64,000 bases of DNA from JAZDFC01 sp043808235 (GCA_043808235.1 JAZDFC010000004.1:62001-126000), one strand, 5' to 3'. Shown: positions 24,123-33,871, counted from the first letter of the stretch. Notes: generated by a model not told the origin, from the sequence alone. Numbers and translations are program-made.

Positions 24123-26141
24123 ATGAAAGTTGCACTCGTAGGTCCCGCACTCGAAGAAAACCTTGCACTCGGGTATTTAAGTAGTTCACTCAAATGTGCA
24201 GGTCATCAAAGCGAAATCATCCCCTTTAGTTTTCAAAATGAGATTACTAAAGTTGCACGTAAAATTTTAAAACAAAAACCGAATCTCGTCGGGCTTTCTC
24301 TTGTAGCACAGAGAAGATATCCCGACTTTCAAAAACTTATCATCGAACTTAGGCGCAAAGGATATAAAGGTCACATCACAGCGGGTGGGCATTTTGCAAG
24401 TTTACGTGCATCCGAAATTCTTAATGACACATGCGGAATAGATTCAATCATTCATCACGACGGCGAAGAGAGAATTGTTGAGCTGGCAAAATTATTAGAA
24501 AGTAATTTACCGATACCGGAAAATTTTGACGGCATTACTTACCGCGAATCGGGGAATTGTTCAAAATATCAACCGGCGCTGCGGGTGGCAAGAGTTGACT
24601 CGCTGGATTTCCCGGTAAGGCGCAAACCGGACAGAACTCTTGGATATTTCCGTGCCCCGATTGTTTCGAGCCGCGGCTGCACGGGTTCGTGTACTTTCTG
24701 TTCAATTTATGCATGGCACAAGCAAGTTCCTTCCGGCAGAATTAGATATCGTTCGCCCGAAAATGTTGTTGACGAAATGGTGGAACTCAATAAACAACAC
24801 GGCGTAAAAATTTTCATATTCCACGACGATGATTTTATTCACGCCGACAAACGCGAAGCCCTTGCACGCTGCAGGCAAATTTTTGATTCGGCGCAACAAA
24901 GGATTGGTGAACAGTTTGCGTTTGTAATAAAATGTCGTCCCGATGATGTTGAAGAAAATCTTTTCCGTTATTTGAAGAAGATGGGTTTAGTAAGAGTTTA
25001 TATTGGCATCGAAACAAATTCGAAAACCGGAATCTCTTTACTCAACCGGAAAGTTACACCGGAAATAAATGAGCGTGGTTTAGAAATACTTCGCGGTCCC
25101 GGAGTATATTCATGTTTTAACATGTTGATCTTTCATCCTGAAACAACAATTGATGAGCTGAAAGAAAATATTGATTTCCTTTCGCGCAGTTTGGATCATC
25201 CTTTCGACATTGCGCGAACGGAATTGTACGCTCATTCCACACTTGAAGAAAGTATGGTTGCATGTGGACGTGCAATCGGCGATTACAGCGGGTTTGATTA
25301 TTTGATTTCCGATCCCGCAGTGCAATCGGTGTTTGAATTGTTCAATGAAATTTTATGGGAGCGGCACTTCGGCAAGCACTCAATACTCCACCGCTCGCAG
25401 GATCTCGGTTTGCGATTAAACATTTTGCAGCGATTCAAACCCGGAATTGTTACGCATGATTTGAAAGAACGAACTGCGCAATTCATCCGCGATGTTAATT
25501 TTTCAACCGTAGATTTTATGAACAAAATTATTGAGATAGTTCAGAGTCACGCCGGCGATGAATTATTAAATGCCAAAGAAAAATTAATACAGGAGATAAA
25601 TTCGTCCGTGCGGAATCAATCAGTTAAGTGGTCGGCACTTTCGCTTGAGATTGAAACGCGCGCGATTATTTCCCGGTTCGGTTTTGAAAAGATAAACTCC
25701 ACCGGCATTATCCCGGCATTTTATAAAAGCATGGCAGCTGCACTTCCCGGAATCGCTCTTATGCTCGGAACTTCCGCATGTGCCGAAGATCAGATTTGCG
25801 ACCCGGTTCCGCCGCCCACTTTTTCAAGGTTTACTGAACCGGAGTTGAATCAAACTTGCGCAGTTGAAGGATGCCATTCCACGTCATCTCACCAGGCAAG
25901 TCTCGATCTTACTACCGGCGCGAGCTACCAAAATCTTGTGAATGTTGCGAGCACTCAAGCGCCGTCATTGAAGCGTGTTGCACCCTATAACGAGGCTGCA
26001 AGTTATTTAATAAATAAATTGGACGGCACACAAGTCGATGCCGGCGGAAGTGGTGAAAAGATGCCGGTCGGTGGAAACGTTAACGAAGATTTCCTTGTGA
26101 ACCTTAAATACTGGATTGGAAACGGCGCATCGAATGAATAG
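24123..26141 (+). CDS. B12-binding/radical SAM protein with C-terminal cytochrome-c-like domain
   Basis: 672 residues. A cobalamin-binding-like N-terminal domain (ALGYLSSSLKCAGHQ, ITAGGHFAS) precedes a radical SAM domain with CX3CX2C at Cys186, Cys190 and Cys193 (RGCTGSCTFCSIYAW). After it come a helical region, then a hydrophobic stretch (about 537-552, MAAALPGIALMLGTSAC). The last 110 residues resemble the planctomycete-type cytochrome c domain: a CX4CH site (Cys579, Cys584, His585), then LVN, SYLINKLDG and KMPVGG with Met647 as possible axial ligand, ending YWIGNGA. CX4CH is non-standard but known for some c-type cytochromes. The joining of a cytoplasmic enzyme to a periplasm-type domain is odd. 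Substrate unknown. Confidence 0.85.
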   Translation: MKVALVGPALEENLALGYLSSSLKCAGHQSEIIPFSFQNEITKVARKILKQKPNLVGLSLVAQRRYPDFQKLIIELRRKGYKGHITAGGHFASLRASEILNDTCGIDSIIHHDGEERIVELAKLLESNLPIPENFDGITYRESGNCSKYQPALRVARVDSLDFPVRRKPDRTLGYFRAPIVSSRGCTGSCTFCSIYAWHKQVPSGRIRYRSPENVVDEMVELNKQHGVKIFIFHDDDFIHADKREALARCRQIFDSAQQRIGEQFAFVIKCRPDDVEENLFRYLKKMGLVRVYIGIETNSKTGISLLNRKVTPEINERGLEILRGPGVYSCFNMLIFHPETTIDELKENIDFLSRSLDHPFDIARTELYAHSTLEESMVACGRAIGDYSGFDYLISDPAVQSVFELFNEILWERHFGKHSILHRSQDLGLRLNILQRFKPGIVTHDLKERTAQFIRDVNFSTVDFMNKIIEIVQSHAGDELLNAKEKLIQEINSSVRNQSVKWSALSLEIETRAIISRFGFEKINSTGIIPAFYKSMAAALPGIALMLGTSACAEDQICDPVPPPTFSRFTEPELNQTCAVEGCHSTSSHQASLDLTTGASYQNLVNVASTQAPSLKRVAPYNEAASYLINKLDGTQVDAGGSGEKMPVGGNVNEDFLVNLKYWIGNGASNE

Positions 26142-26264
26142 AAGATTAATATTAAAAAATAATTCCACCTTTTAAGAAAAAAGTTTACAGCGGCGGGGAA
26201 AGTGATTCGCAATAGCCGAAGAAATAATTTTATTTGGTTAGCAAAATCTAATCAGAGGTAAAAA

Positions 26265-27101
26265 ATGAAAAGAGGTATTGCAGTTATTGTATTATCCGTA
26301 TTTGCTTTATTAAGTTGTTCACATGAACAAAAAGAAGTGCATCTAAGCAATAAGCAAAAGTTGGAAATGCTTGTTGGAAATTCAACACCGCATTTGATAT
26401 CAAATGTTTTTATGAAATTGCTGCACGAAAATAATATTAGATCAATTTATGACATTGAAAAGAATTTGAAAGATTCCCAAATAGACACAACAACTTACAT
26501 CGAATATGACTCAGAAGGCAGAATAGTAAGGCGGACTACGTCTGAATGCACAACCATCGGTTGCCTCCCGTTCCCTGTTAGGCAAGAATTCGAATACGAA
26601 GGCGAGAAAGTGAAAAGAATGGGAGTTTATACATTCAAAAATAAATACAAATACATGCAAGACTATTTCGATGAAAAGGATATGAGTAAATTAACGCTGT
26701 TTCACTTTGAAAACTACACCTATAAAGACGACACAATTTATGTGGAGTCGTCACTTTGTAAATGGAAATATATAAAAGACACGGCTGGTAAATTAACTTT
26801 TTCGAGCTCTGCCGCAGCCAAATCATTGAACGAGGTAAATCTTAACGATGGGATTTCATATTTTTATTATGATTCATCTGCTGTTTCAAAAGTGAAAGGA
26901 GATTCGCTTAATGATATGGAATATGAAAATTATAAAGTGATTAACCATAGTACCGTCATTTTGACTTTCAAAAATTTTCCCTTGGGTGAAAACACAATGG
27001 TTGAATTCAAACTCGGTAAAAATGGCTTGCTGGATGCGATTGATTCGTATAAAAATGAGAAGGCAGTGAAAAAGGAATGGTTTGTCTATTTGGAAGAATA
27101 A
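26265..27101 (+). CDS. Predicted lipoprotein of unknown function
   Basis: 278 residues, start supported by AGAGGTAAAAAATG. Residues 1-18 end in LLSC, a lipobox, so it is probably lipid-anchored. The mature part has repeated beta motifs with an YD-like pattern (TYIEYDSEGRIVRRTTSE, EFEYEGEKVKRMGVYTF) that resembles YD/RHS-type sheet repeats in small exported proteins. No enzyme motif is seen. The gene is alone. Confidence 0.6.
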   Translation: MKRGIAVIVLSVFALLSCSHEQKEVHLSNKQKLEMLVGNSTPHLISNVFMKLLHENNIRSIYDIEKNLKDSQIDTTTYIEYDSEGRIVRRTTSECTTIGCLPFPVRQEFEYEGEKVKRMGVYTFKNKYKYMQDYFDEKDMSKLTLFHFENYTYKDDTIYVESSLCKWKYIKDTAGKLTFSSSAAAKSLNEVNLNDGISYFYYDSSAVSKVKGDSLNDMEYENYKVINHSTVILTFKNFPLGENTMVEFKLGKNGLLDAIDSYKNEKAVKKEWFVYLEE

Positions 27102-27408
27102 GGCTGCCGTTAGAGGGTTAGCGTATTCTGAAATGTTCTTAAATAACTCGCTTCCAAAATTCGACGATATTTTACAAAATCCCCTTACTCTGTGCGTACA
27201 GTATAGCCATCGCTGTGTTCTCGGATTTTGTTCTTTCGATGCTGCTGCTGCGGTGATTGTTTATTTCGGAATTAAATTTTAACTAAGTGCAGCCTGGTAT
27301 ATTCGTTGAAAACATTTTGGTGATGAACTTGTTGCATGAATATTTCGTTGTGAAATGAATAAGAAATAAAATGCTACCCGTTTATTTATTAGAAAGGAAA
27401 AAGCAGTT
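27102..27408. other. 307-base gap without a recognisable gene
   Basis: The longest frame, 27082-27282, has no ribosome site or recognisable protein pattern and overlaps the lipoprotein gene. I see no hairpin with a T-run. An A/G-rich ribosome site (GAAAGGAAAAAGCAGTT) precedes the next gene. Confidence 0.4.
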
Positions 27409-27855
27409 ATGGCAGGAAACACAGTAACGCTTCATCGAGTACTAAAAGCTAAGCCGGAAAAAGTTTACCGCGCATTCCTCGATCCGGACGCTATGTGCAA
27501 GTGGTTACCCCCATACGGATTCACAGCCAAAATCCATTCGATGGATATAAAAGTCGGCGGGTCGTATAAAATGTCTTTCACAAATTTTTCTTCCGGAAAG
27601 AGTCATTCATTCGGTGGAAAATATTTGGAACTCGTTCCGAATGAACGCATCAGTTATTCGGATGCATTCGATGATCCTAATTTGCCCGGTGAAATGAAAA
27701 CAATTGTTACACTCAAATCTGTTTCGTGCGGAACAGAACTCAACATTGTGCAGGAAGGCATTCCTGAAATAATCCCGGTTGAAATGTGTTATCTCGGCTG
27801 GCAGGAATCGCTTGCTCAACTTGTAAGTCTTGTTGATCCCGAAATTCCGGATTAA
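27409..27855 (+). CDS. SRPBCC/AHSA1-like domain protein
   Basis: 148 residues. VTLHRVLKAKPEKVYRAFLD, MCKWLPPYGF, KVGGSYKMSFTNFSS and GWQESLAQLVSLV follow the AHSA1 (activator of Hsp90-like) branch of the START-like helix-grip fold, with its final long helix. Such stand-alone bacterial members bind small hydrophobic ligands or are uncharacterised. Length is typical. Cytoplasmic by sequence. Confidence 0.85.
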   Translation: MAGNTVTLHRVLKAKPEKVYRAFLDPDAMCKWLPPYGFTAKIHSMDIKVGGSYKMSFTNFSSGKSHSFGGKYLELVPNERISYSDAFDDPNLPGEMKTIVTLKSVSCGTELNIVQEGIPEIIPVEMCYLGWQESLAQLVSLVDPEIPD

Positions 27856-28061
27856 CCGAAAATAATATTCAGATTGAATTTTAAGCTCAGGGAATTCGGA
27901 GATTGCAAAAACATAAAGTCAGGATGGATTGTTAGGTGTATATTTGTTGAAAAAAATATTTGTTTTTCCGCGATTAGCAATCCAAATTTTTCTTCTCATA
28001 AAATCAACTTGATTTTCAGGTATCATAGTTATAGTTTTCCACCCGAATAAATGAGGAGTTA

Positions 28062-29480
28062 ATGAGCTTTTCTGAAAATTACTTCGCCGACGATCAATTT
28101 GAAGATATAAACGACGAGGAATTGAAAAGCAAGGTGAATTCATGCAAGGAGATGGTTGCCCAGGGGCAGATCTTTTCAATCCTTGATAATATTGAAGAAA
28201 CGATCCAGCTTTGTATGGAATATGATTATACCGAAGACGGTATTTTCCTTGCGGATGCTGTGCTTGCGATAGCTCCGTACAATTCTGAAATATGGGCGTT
28301 TCGCGGGATATTCCTCAATAATTTGTTCGAATTCGAAGAAGCATATAATTGTTTTGTAAAGGCTCTCTCACTCAATCCTAATGATATCGAAACATTAATA
28401 AACAAATCCATCGCGGAAGATAATCTTGGAATGTTCGAAGACGCTGTGGAGTCGTTAAGAAAAGCTCTTGCTATTGAACCCGATAACGAAGAGGCATTGT
28501 TTAGTCTTGGTGTAATGTACGAACGGAAAGAAATGTTTCCGGAAGCGATTTCGTGTTTTAATACGGTGGTTGCAAAAGATATTGATTACAGCGAAGCCTG
28601 GTACGAGCTTGGATATTGTTATGAAAACTCGGATTTGCTTGATGAGGCGCTTTCAGCTTACGAAAAATTTCTTGATTTAGAGCCATACAGTTCAACTGGC
28701 TGGTATAACAAAGGTATCGTAGAGGTAAGACAGAATGAATTTGAACATGCGCTTACAAGTTTCGAATTATCGATTGCAATAAAAGATGATTTCCCAAGTG
28801 TATGGTTTAATTTAGGTGTATGTCATGCGAATCTTGGCAGATTTAATAAAGCGCTAACTGCTTTTAAAAAAGCTGCCGAGTTGGATCAGTTTGATGAGAC
28901 AATTTGGTTTCATGTAGGGCAAACGAATGAAGATCTCGGTAATTATCACGATGCGATAAGATTTTATACAAAAGCAATTCAACTGGATGAAAATTATTAT
29001 GAAGCATATCTTGCGCGCGGTTATTGTTACGATGAATTAGGAAGTTTGAACCGCGCACTTTCCGATTTTAACAAGGCAATCACGTTAAGCGAAGATTCTG
29101 TAGATGCGCTTTTTGCAAAGGCAGATCTGCTTTTTTCCATGAATGATTTATCCGAATCCATAGTATGTTTAAAACAGATTGTGGAAACCGATCCCGGATA
29201 TTTCGAGGCATGGTATCGTTTAGCCGAAACTTATATTGAAAACGGTAATTGGACTGAAGGAATAAGGGCATATAATAATTGTATTAAGCTGGACCCTGAG
29301 AATGCAAATAGTTATTATGGAAAAGCAAAAGTGAATTTTTTACTTAGTCGTACCAACGAAGCAATAGAATGTTTGAAATCTGCCTTTGCGCTCGATCCTA
29401 CGATAAAGATTAAATTTGTAAAAGAATATCCCAGCGAGAGTTCATCACAAATTATAAAAAAATTACAAGAAGACAGTTAG
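28062..29480 (+). CDS. Tetratricopeptide repeat protein
   Basis: 472 residues, start set by GAGGAGTTAATG. After an acidic N-terminus there are about ten TPR units (for example AWYELGYCYENSDLLDEALS, SVWFNLGVCHANLGRFNKA, YYEAYLARGYCYDELGSLNR). No signal peptide, so it is probably a cytoplasmic protein-protein interaction scaffold. Proteins of this size and layout are common and uncharacterised in Bacteroidota. The aroE gene follows after 21 bases and may be co-transcribed. Confidence 0.85.
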   Translation: MSFSENYFADDQFEDINDEELKSKVNSCKEMVAQGQIFSILDNIEETIQLCMEYDYTEDGIFLADAVLAIAPYNSEIWAFRGIFLNNLFEFEEAYNCFVKALSLNPNDIETLINKSIAEDNLGMFEDAVESLRKALAIEPDNEEALFSLGVMYERKEMFPEAISCFNTVVAKDIDYSEAWYELGYCYENSDLLDEALSAYEKFLDLEPYSSTGWYNKGIVEVRQNEFEHALTSFELSIAIKDDFPSVWFNLGVCHANLGRFNKALTAFKKAAELDQFDETIWFHVGQTNEDLGNYHDAIRFYTKAIQLDENYYEAYLARGYCYDELGSLNRALSDFNKAITLSEDSVDALFAKADLLFSMNDLSESIVCLKQIVETDPGYFEAWYRLAETYIENGNWTEGIRAYNNCIKLDPENANSYYGKAKVNFLLSRTNEAIECLKSAFALDPTIKIKFVKEYPSESSSQIIKKLQEDS

Positions 29481-29501
29481 GGACCAACCCATTTATTAAA
29501 T

Positions 29502-30380
29502 ATGAAATTGGAAGATAAATTTAATCATAACACTAAAATTATTAGCGTGATAGGCCACCCTATAAAGCACTCGCTATCTCCGCTAATGCATAATATCTCT
29601 TTCGAGTTAAACGGATTGAATTATATTTATCTTCCATTCGATGTCCCCTCACAAAATTTAAAAGCCGCTATCCGGGGAATGGTTGCGCTGAATATCAAAG
29701 GTATAAATGTAACACTACCGCATAAGGAAAAAATTTCCCAGTTTATTAATGAAATATCTGAAGAGGCAGGTGTTATTGGAGCCGTAAATACGGTTGTGAA
29801 TGACAATGGCACTTTATACGGATATAATACCGATGTAAACGGTGTAATAGAAACTCTTAATCCTTATAAAGACGATATCAACGGAGCAACGGTTAGCGTT
29901 ATTGGCGCCGGCGGAGCTGCCCGTAGCGTTATCTATGCGTTGATAAGATATTTTAAAGTAAACCAGATAAACATAATTAATAGAACAGAACAGACAGCTG
30001 ATTCTTTGAAAACTTATTTTGCCACGAAAATGCTGTATGACGGAATCAAAACTTACGAGCTTGTGCCGCCTGATCTTGTGAAAGTTTTTTCTGAATCCAA
30101 ATTAATTATTAATGCATCGCCCCTTGGAATGACGCCGGAGATTGACGACTCGGCTACAACAATAGCCGAATCTTTTAATAAAGATCAGATAGTATTTGAT
30201 TTAGTTTATAACCCGCTCAAAACAAAATTCTTAAGCCTTGCTGAAAAACAAGGAGCAAAAATAGAGAATGGATTGAAAATGTTTGTTGAACAAGGCGCCC
30301 GTTCATTTGAACTGTGGACCGGCGATAAAATGCCTGTTGAAAAAATTTATAAAACACTCTTCAATTATCTATCGCAATAA
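29502..30380 (+). CDS. aroE: Shikimate dehydrogenase
   Basis: 292 residues, typical length. Substrate site: VIGHPIKHSLSPLMHN and GINVTLPHKEK (catalytic Lys), with NTDVNGV. Cofactor site: SVIGAGGAARSVIYAL and a NRT stretch for NADP(H). It reduces 3-dehydroshikimate to shikimate in aromatic amino acid synthesis. The stop at 30380 is one base from the end of the convergent MATE gene at 30382. Confidence 0.94.
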   Translation: MKLEDKFNHNTKIISVIGHPIKHSLSPLMHNISFELNGLNYIYLPFDVPSQNLKAAIRGMVALNIKGINVTLPHKEKISQFINEISEEAGVIGAVNTVVNDNGTLYGYNTDVNGVIETLNPYKDDINGATVSVIGAGGAARSVIYALIRYFKVNQINIINRTEQTADSLKTYFATKMLYDGIKTYELVPPDLVKVFSESKLIINASPLGMTPEIDDSATTIAESFNKDQIVFDLVYNPLKTKFLSLAEKQGAKIENGLKMFVEQGARSFELWTGDKMPVEKIYKTLFNYLSQ

Positions 30381-30381
30381 T

Positions 30382-31713
30382 TTATAAAGGCAATGTTTTA
30401 CTCCTCTTATTAAACCTCATTGTTAAACTTCCAGCTACAAAAGTAAGAGCAAGCAATAAACCAAACCAGATTCCCGTTGCTCCGTATTTGAGAATGAAGC
30501 CAAAAAGATAGCACAACGGAATCCCGATAACCCAATAAGCAGTAAGTGTAAGCAGCATTGGAATTTTAACGTCGGTTATGCCCCGTAAAACACCAAGGCT
30601 AACTGCTTGTAAGCCATCCGAAATTTGAAAAAACGCAGCAATAAATAGAAGCCCCGACGCAATTTCAATTACTTCCTTTTCATTAACATAAAATAGCGGA
30701 AGCTGGTTTCTAAAAATGATGAACGCAATACTAAAACATAATTCAATACTCCCGGCTAAAAGCAAAGCAGAAAATCCTGCTCTACGGATTTCTCTTTGAC
30801 TTTTTTTGCCAAGTGCATTGCCAACTTGAATAGTACCTGCGGCAGATAATCCGAGGATAATCATGTAAGTAACCGAAGCTAAATTAATTGCAATTTGATG
30901 CGCTGCGAGTGAGACTCTGCCAAGCCAGCCCATCATAACTGCGGCAAATGCGAAAGCGCCGACTTCAAAAAAGTACTGCATTCCGCTCGGCAGCCCGATG
31001 TTGATAATTTTCTTAATTATGTCTAACCGAATCGGTTTTAATTTGAATAAAGGTTCATATTCCATGAAATCCTTTGACCTCAGCACATAAATCATAAGAG
31101 TCAATGCCATCACCGTTCTTGATATTGTTGTGGCAATACCAGCGCCGTCCAATCCCAAAGCAGGAATTCCAAACTTTCCGTAAATAAAAATCCAGTTAAG
31201 AAATGCATTTAAAAAATTTGCTAATATTGCTATAACCATCGGCGGATTAACGTATGATAATCCTTCGAGGAATTGACGGTAACTTTGGAAAATCATAAAC
31301 GGGAAAACTGAAATGCTCAGAATTCTAAAATATGATTCAGCCTGGTCAACTACTTCGGGCGGCTGGTTCATATATTTTAACAGATATGATAGGCCGAATA
31401 TTAAACCAAAAATAATAAGCGAAAGAATAGAGTTAACAATTAAAGCATGTCTTAATACGAGTCCGCATTCCTTACTTGAACCTGAACTTTTTGAAATTGC
31501 AACAAGAGGAGTTATTGCGTACGACATCCCGATACCAATAACCAGAACAAGAAAGAACAAACCATTTACAAGTGAGGACGCGGCCAGCGGCACCGACCCG
31601 ATTTTACCAACCATTACACTGTCGATAACGCCCAACATTACATGCCCCAACTGACCAATTGAAACAGGTATTGCCAAACGAAAAGTTGCTTTGATGTTCT
31701 CTTTAAAATTCAT
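30382..31713 (-). CDS. MATE family efflux transporter
   Basis: 443 residues with twelve predicted membrane segments. MATE-typical motifs include PVSIGQLGHVMLGVIDSVMVG near the N-terminus, LPSGMQYFFEVGAFAFAAVM and LGAHQIA-like LAAHQIAINLASV in the second half. It uses a sodium or proton gradient to export drugs or metabolites; substrate unknown. It resembles the NorM branch. Convergent with aroE, leaving no room for a separate terminator. Confidence 0.9.
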   Translation of the reverse strand: MNFKENIKATFRLAIPVSIGQLGHVMLGVIDSVMVGKIGSVPLAASSLVNGLFFLVLVIGIGMSYAITPLVAISKSSGSSKECGLVLRHALIVNSILSLIIFGLIFGLSYLLKYMNQPPEVVDQAESYFRILSISVFPFMIFQSYRQFLEGLSYVNPPMVIAILANFLNAFLNWIFIYGKFGIPALGLDGAGIATTISRTVMALTLMIYVLRSKDFMEYEPLFKLKPIRLDIIKKIINIGLPSGMQYFFEVGAFAFAAVMMGWLGRVSLAAHQIAINLASVTYMIILGLSAAGTIQVGNALGKKSQREIRRAGFSALLLAGSIELCFSIAFIIFRNQLPLFYVNEKEVIEIASGLLFIAAFFQISDGLQAVSLGVLRGITDVKIPMLLTLTAYWVIGIPLCYLFGFILKYGATGIWFGLLLALTFVAGSLTMRFNKRSKTLPL

Positions 31714-31865
31714 AACTGACTGAACGACTTGCGAATAAATATTTTTGAAACGGTGCTAAAATTGAGCAATTACCTTTGATATTTGGAATTTTTCAATTAT
31801 AATTTGACAAATAATTTTTACGTCATCCCAAACTTAAAGAAAAATATATTTGCGGGAGAATAAAC

Positions 31866-33092
31866 ATGGGTTTATTAGTAAGCTCAAAAAAACGCGCGGA
31901 ACAGTTAGAACAAGAAAATGATTTTTTAAAGAATAAACTTCACAAAATACTTCAGGATAAAACAAGTCTTTCCGAACTTGAAGATAAACTGAATGATGTA
32001 AGAAAAGATCTTTCCGAAGTAGCGATTGAAGAAAAAGAAATTGAACAGCACGTTAAAAATCTTCAGGATGATAAAGTTAGGCGCGAAGAGGAATTACGGG
32101 ATCTTGAATCCCAGGTTGAAGAGCTGACCGCCAAGAGGGATGATTTGCATATTAATGTTGCGCAAATGACGGAAGAATTATCAAAGATCAGTAATGAGAA
32201 TAATGAAATGACGGAGGTTAATTCAAATCTCGAAATCGAAATAAACTCCAAACGGTATTATCTCAATGAACTCGAGAGAAAGATAGCAGATTTTACAGCT
32301 CAGCATCAATCCCTCGATGAGCAGTTATTGGAGCTTGAGCAAAAAGTTTCTGTTATGAAGGAATCTGACGCAAAACTCAATGAAGAGATTGATTATAGCC
32401 AGCATGAGCTTGATGAGATTAACCTACTCAGCGAGGAATTAAAAAAGAGAATTGATGTTTATGAAGGCGAAATAAAAAATTCCGAAGATAAAATTTTAAA
32501 ACTGCGTACAAATGAACAGGAACTTGTTGCAAGAATCGGAGCGCTCACCAAAGATGAAAATTCGAAGTTGCTAAGTGTGAAATCTCTGGATGACAAAATT
32601 TCGTTGAGCGAAGAAATAAAAAATGAACTCGAAAAAAATATGTCGTTCCTAACTTTTCAATTGGCAGAGAAAGATAAGTTATTTTCGGATTATTCTTTAA
32701 AACGAGAATCATTTATTCAGGAAATTCAGGGAAAAGTTAACGAGCTATCATCAATCCAGCAGAACGTAAGTTTTTCAAAAGCGCGCGTAGATGAAATTCA
32801 GGCAGAGATAAATGAGCTGCAAAATAAAAAGAACGCATTGGCTAAAGAGTTGCGTGAGTTTGAATCCATAAAAACCGAAATCCATCAGGATATTTTAAAG
32901 AAGAAAGAAGAAGAGGAGCGATACAACGAAATAATTGTTACATATAAAGAAACAGTAAAGCAGTTAGATCAGAACCGATTCGAACTTGAATCCAAGCATC
33001 TTTCTTTGGAAAAAAACATTTTCGGAGACAGTAAAATTGTTTTCATCGGAAATCGAACTTTCAAAAGAACAATTAGCCCAATTAAAAAATGA
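31866..33092 (+). CDS. N-terminal part of a frameshifted coiled-coil protein
   Basis: 408 codons as read, start supported by GCGGGAGAATAAACATG. Nearly all residues are heptad-type coiled coil (Glu, Lys, Leu, Asn rich), with no signal peptide, so a cytoplasmic structural or scaffold role is likely. In the A7 run at 33010-33016 the frame appears to be lost: the last 27 residues do not look like coiled coil, whereas the next frame continues the pattern. Removing one A gives a single protein of about 596 residues ending at 33657. Confidence 0.7.
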   Translation: MGLLVSSKKRAEQLEQENDFLKNKLHKILQDKTSLSELEDKLNDVRKDLSEVAIEEKEIEQHVKNLQDDKVRREEELRDLESQVEELTAKRDDLHINVAQMTEELSKISNENNEMTEVNSNLEIEINSKRYYLNELERKIADFTAQHQSLDEQLLELEQKVSVMKESDAKLNEEIDYSQHELDEINLLSEELKKRIDVYEGEIKNSEDKILKLRTNEQELVARIGALTKDENSKLLSVKSLDDKISLSEEIKNELEKNMSFLTFQLAEKDKLFSDYSLKRESFIQEIQGKVNELSSIQQNVSFSKARVDEIQAEINELQNKKNALAKELREFESIKTEIHQDILKKKEEEERYNEIIVTYKETVKQLDQNRFELESKHLSLEKNIFGDSKIVFIGNRTFKRTISPIKK

Positions 33093-33657
33093 TCTCCTGG
33101 AGAAATCAAAAGAACTCAGTCTAAAAGAAAAAACTTTTCAGGAAAAGGCTGCTCAGATTGCTGAGTACACAGGTATTGCGAAGGTCCTTGGAAAGGAAAA
33201 ATCCAATTTTGAGGAATCAATTAGCAGGCTAAAAACTCAAAAAGATGAATTGGGCGAGAGTATAATTGAACTGAAAAACAAGGAGAACCAGAACCGCATT
33301 ATCATGGCACAAATTAAATCCGATTCGGAGATAATGGAATTACGGAAATCCGAACTCGAGAAAGATTTCAAAGACTTGCTTGAAAAGCTAAATAGAAATT
33401 ATAATGATGCCGATCAGAGAAATAAATCGATTCTTGTTGAGCTGAAAGAAAACGAAAAGAAACTTGATGGACTTTTAGCCAGGATTGAAGATGGCAAGAT
33501 AGAATTGAATGGAATCAGAAATGAATCGGCAAATGTGTCGTTGCAAAAAGAAGATTACACTGCAAAGATTTCTCAATTAATTGCACTTGAAAAAACTTTG
33601 CAGAATAAAATTGTAAAATATCAAAGTAAAATTGAGAAGTACGAAAATTTCAAATAG
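33010..33657 (+). pseudogene. C-terminal part of the frameshifted coiled-coil protein
   Basis: Continues the coiled coil in the +1 frame after the A7 run (FSETVKLFSSEIELSKEQLA and on to YQSKIEKYENFK) and ends at 33657. It has no ATG or ribosome site of its own near the junction. Either the gene has been disrupted by one inserted A, or the assembly has an indel error. The phased heptamer A-AAA-AAC would also allow -1 slippage, but -1 reading meets a stop after five codons, so programmed -1 frameshifting does not rescue the protein. Confidence 0.65.
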
Positions 33658-33660
33658 CAT

Positions 33661-33731
33661 GAGAAAATTATTTTCGGAATAGTCTGTAAGTTATCGGGAT
33701 ATTCCTCGTAAAATTATAAAATAATTTTCTC
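33661..33731 (+). terminator. Long nested hairpin after the coiled-coil gene
   Basis: GAGAAAATTATTTT (33661-33674) and AAAATAATTTTCTC (33718-33731) are perfect 14-bp arms; inside them GGAATA (33676-33681) and TATTCC (33700-33705) form a second stem. It starts 3 bases after the stop. There is no T-run after the stem, though the stem itself is AT-rich. It probably ends or protects the transcript. The gap to 33969 is otherwise non-coding. Confidence 0.5.
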
Positions 33732-33825
33732 AGCAAAATTCTTCTTTTCCGAAGCGAAAAGGAAAGCATTCAACCAACAAACCCTGCATTAAATAATGTA
33801 AAAAACTAAGCATTAAGAGACATTG

Positions 33826-33871
33826 TGTACTATTTCTGGAAATGTATCAATATTGTACTTAATCCAGTACA
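33826..33871 (+). promoter_or_regulatory. TGTACT half-sites upstream of the acyl-transfer cluster
   Basis: TGTACT at 33854-33859 and AGTACA at 33866-33871 make a perfect inverted repeat with a 6-base spacer, and another TGTACT lies at 33826-33831. The site is about 100 bases before the first gene of the SGNH/FAAL/MBOAT cluster. It could be an operator; function inferred from symmetry only. Confidence 0.3.

Noticed and set aside
27082..27282. 66-codon frame after the lipoprotein gene
   Set aside because: Overlaps the upstream gene, lacks a ribosome site and shows no protein-like pattern.
33010..33092. Programmed -1 frameshift at A-AAA-AAC in the coiled-coil gene
   Set aside because: The heptamer is in phase, but the -1 frame reads five codons and stops; only a net +1 change restores the coiled coil.
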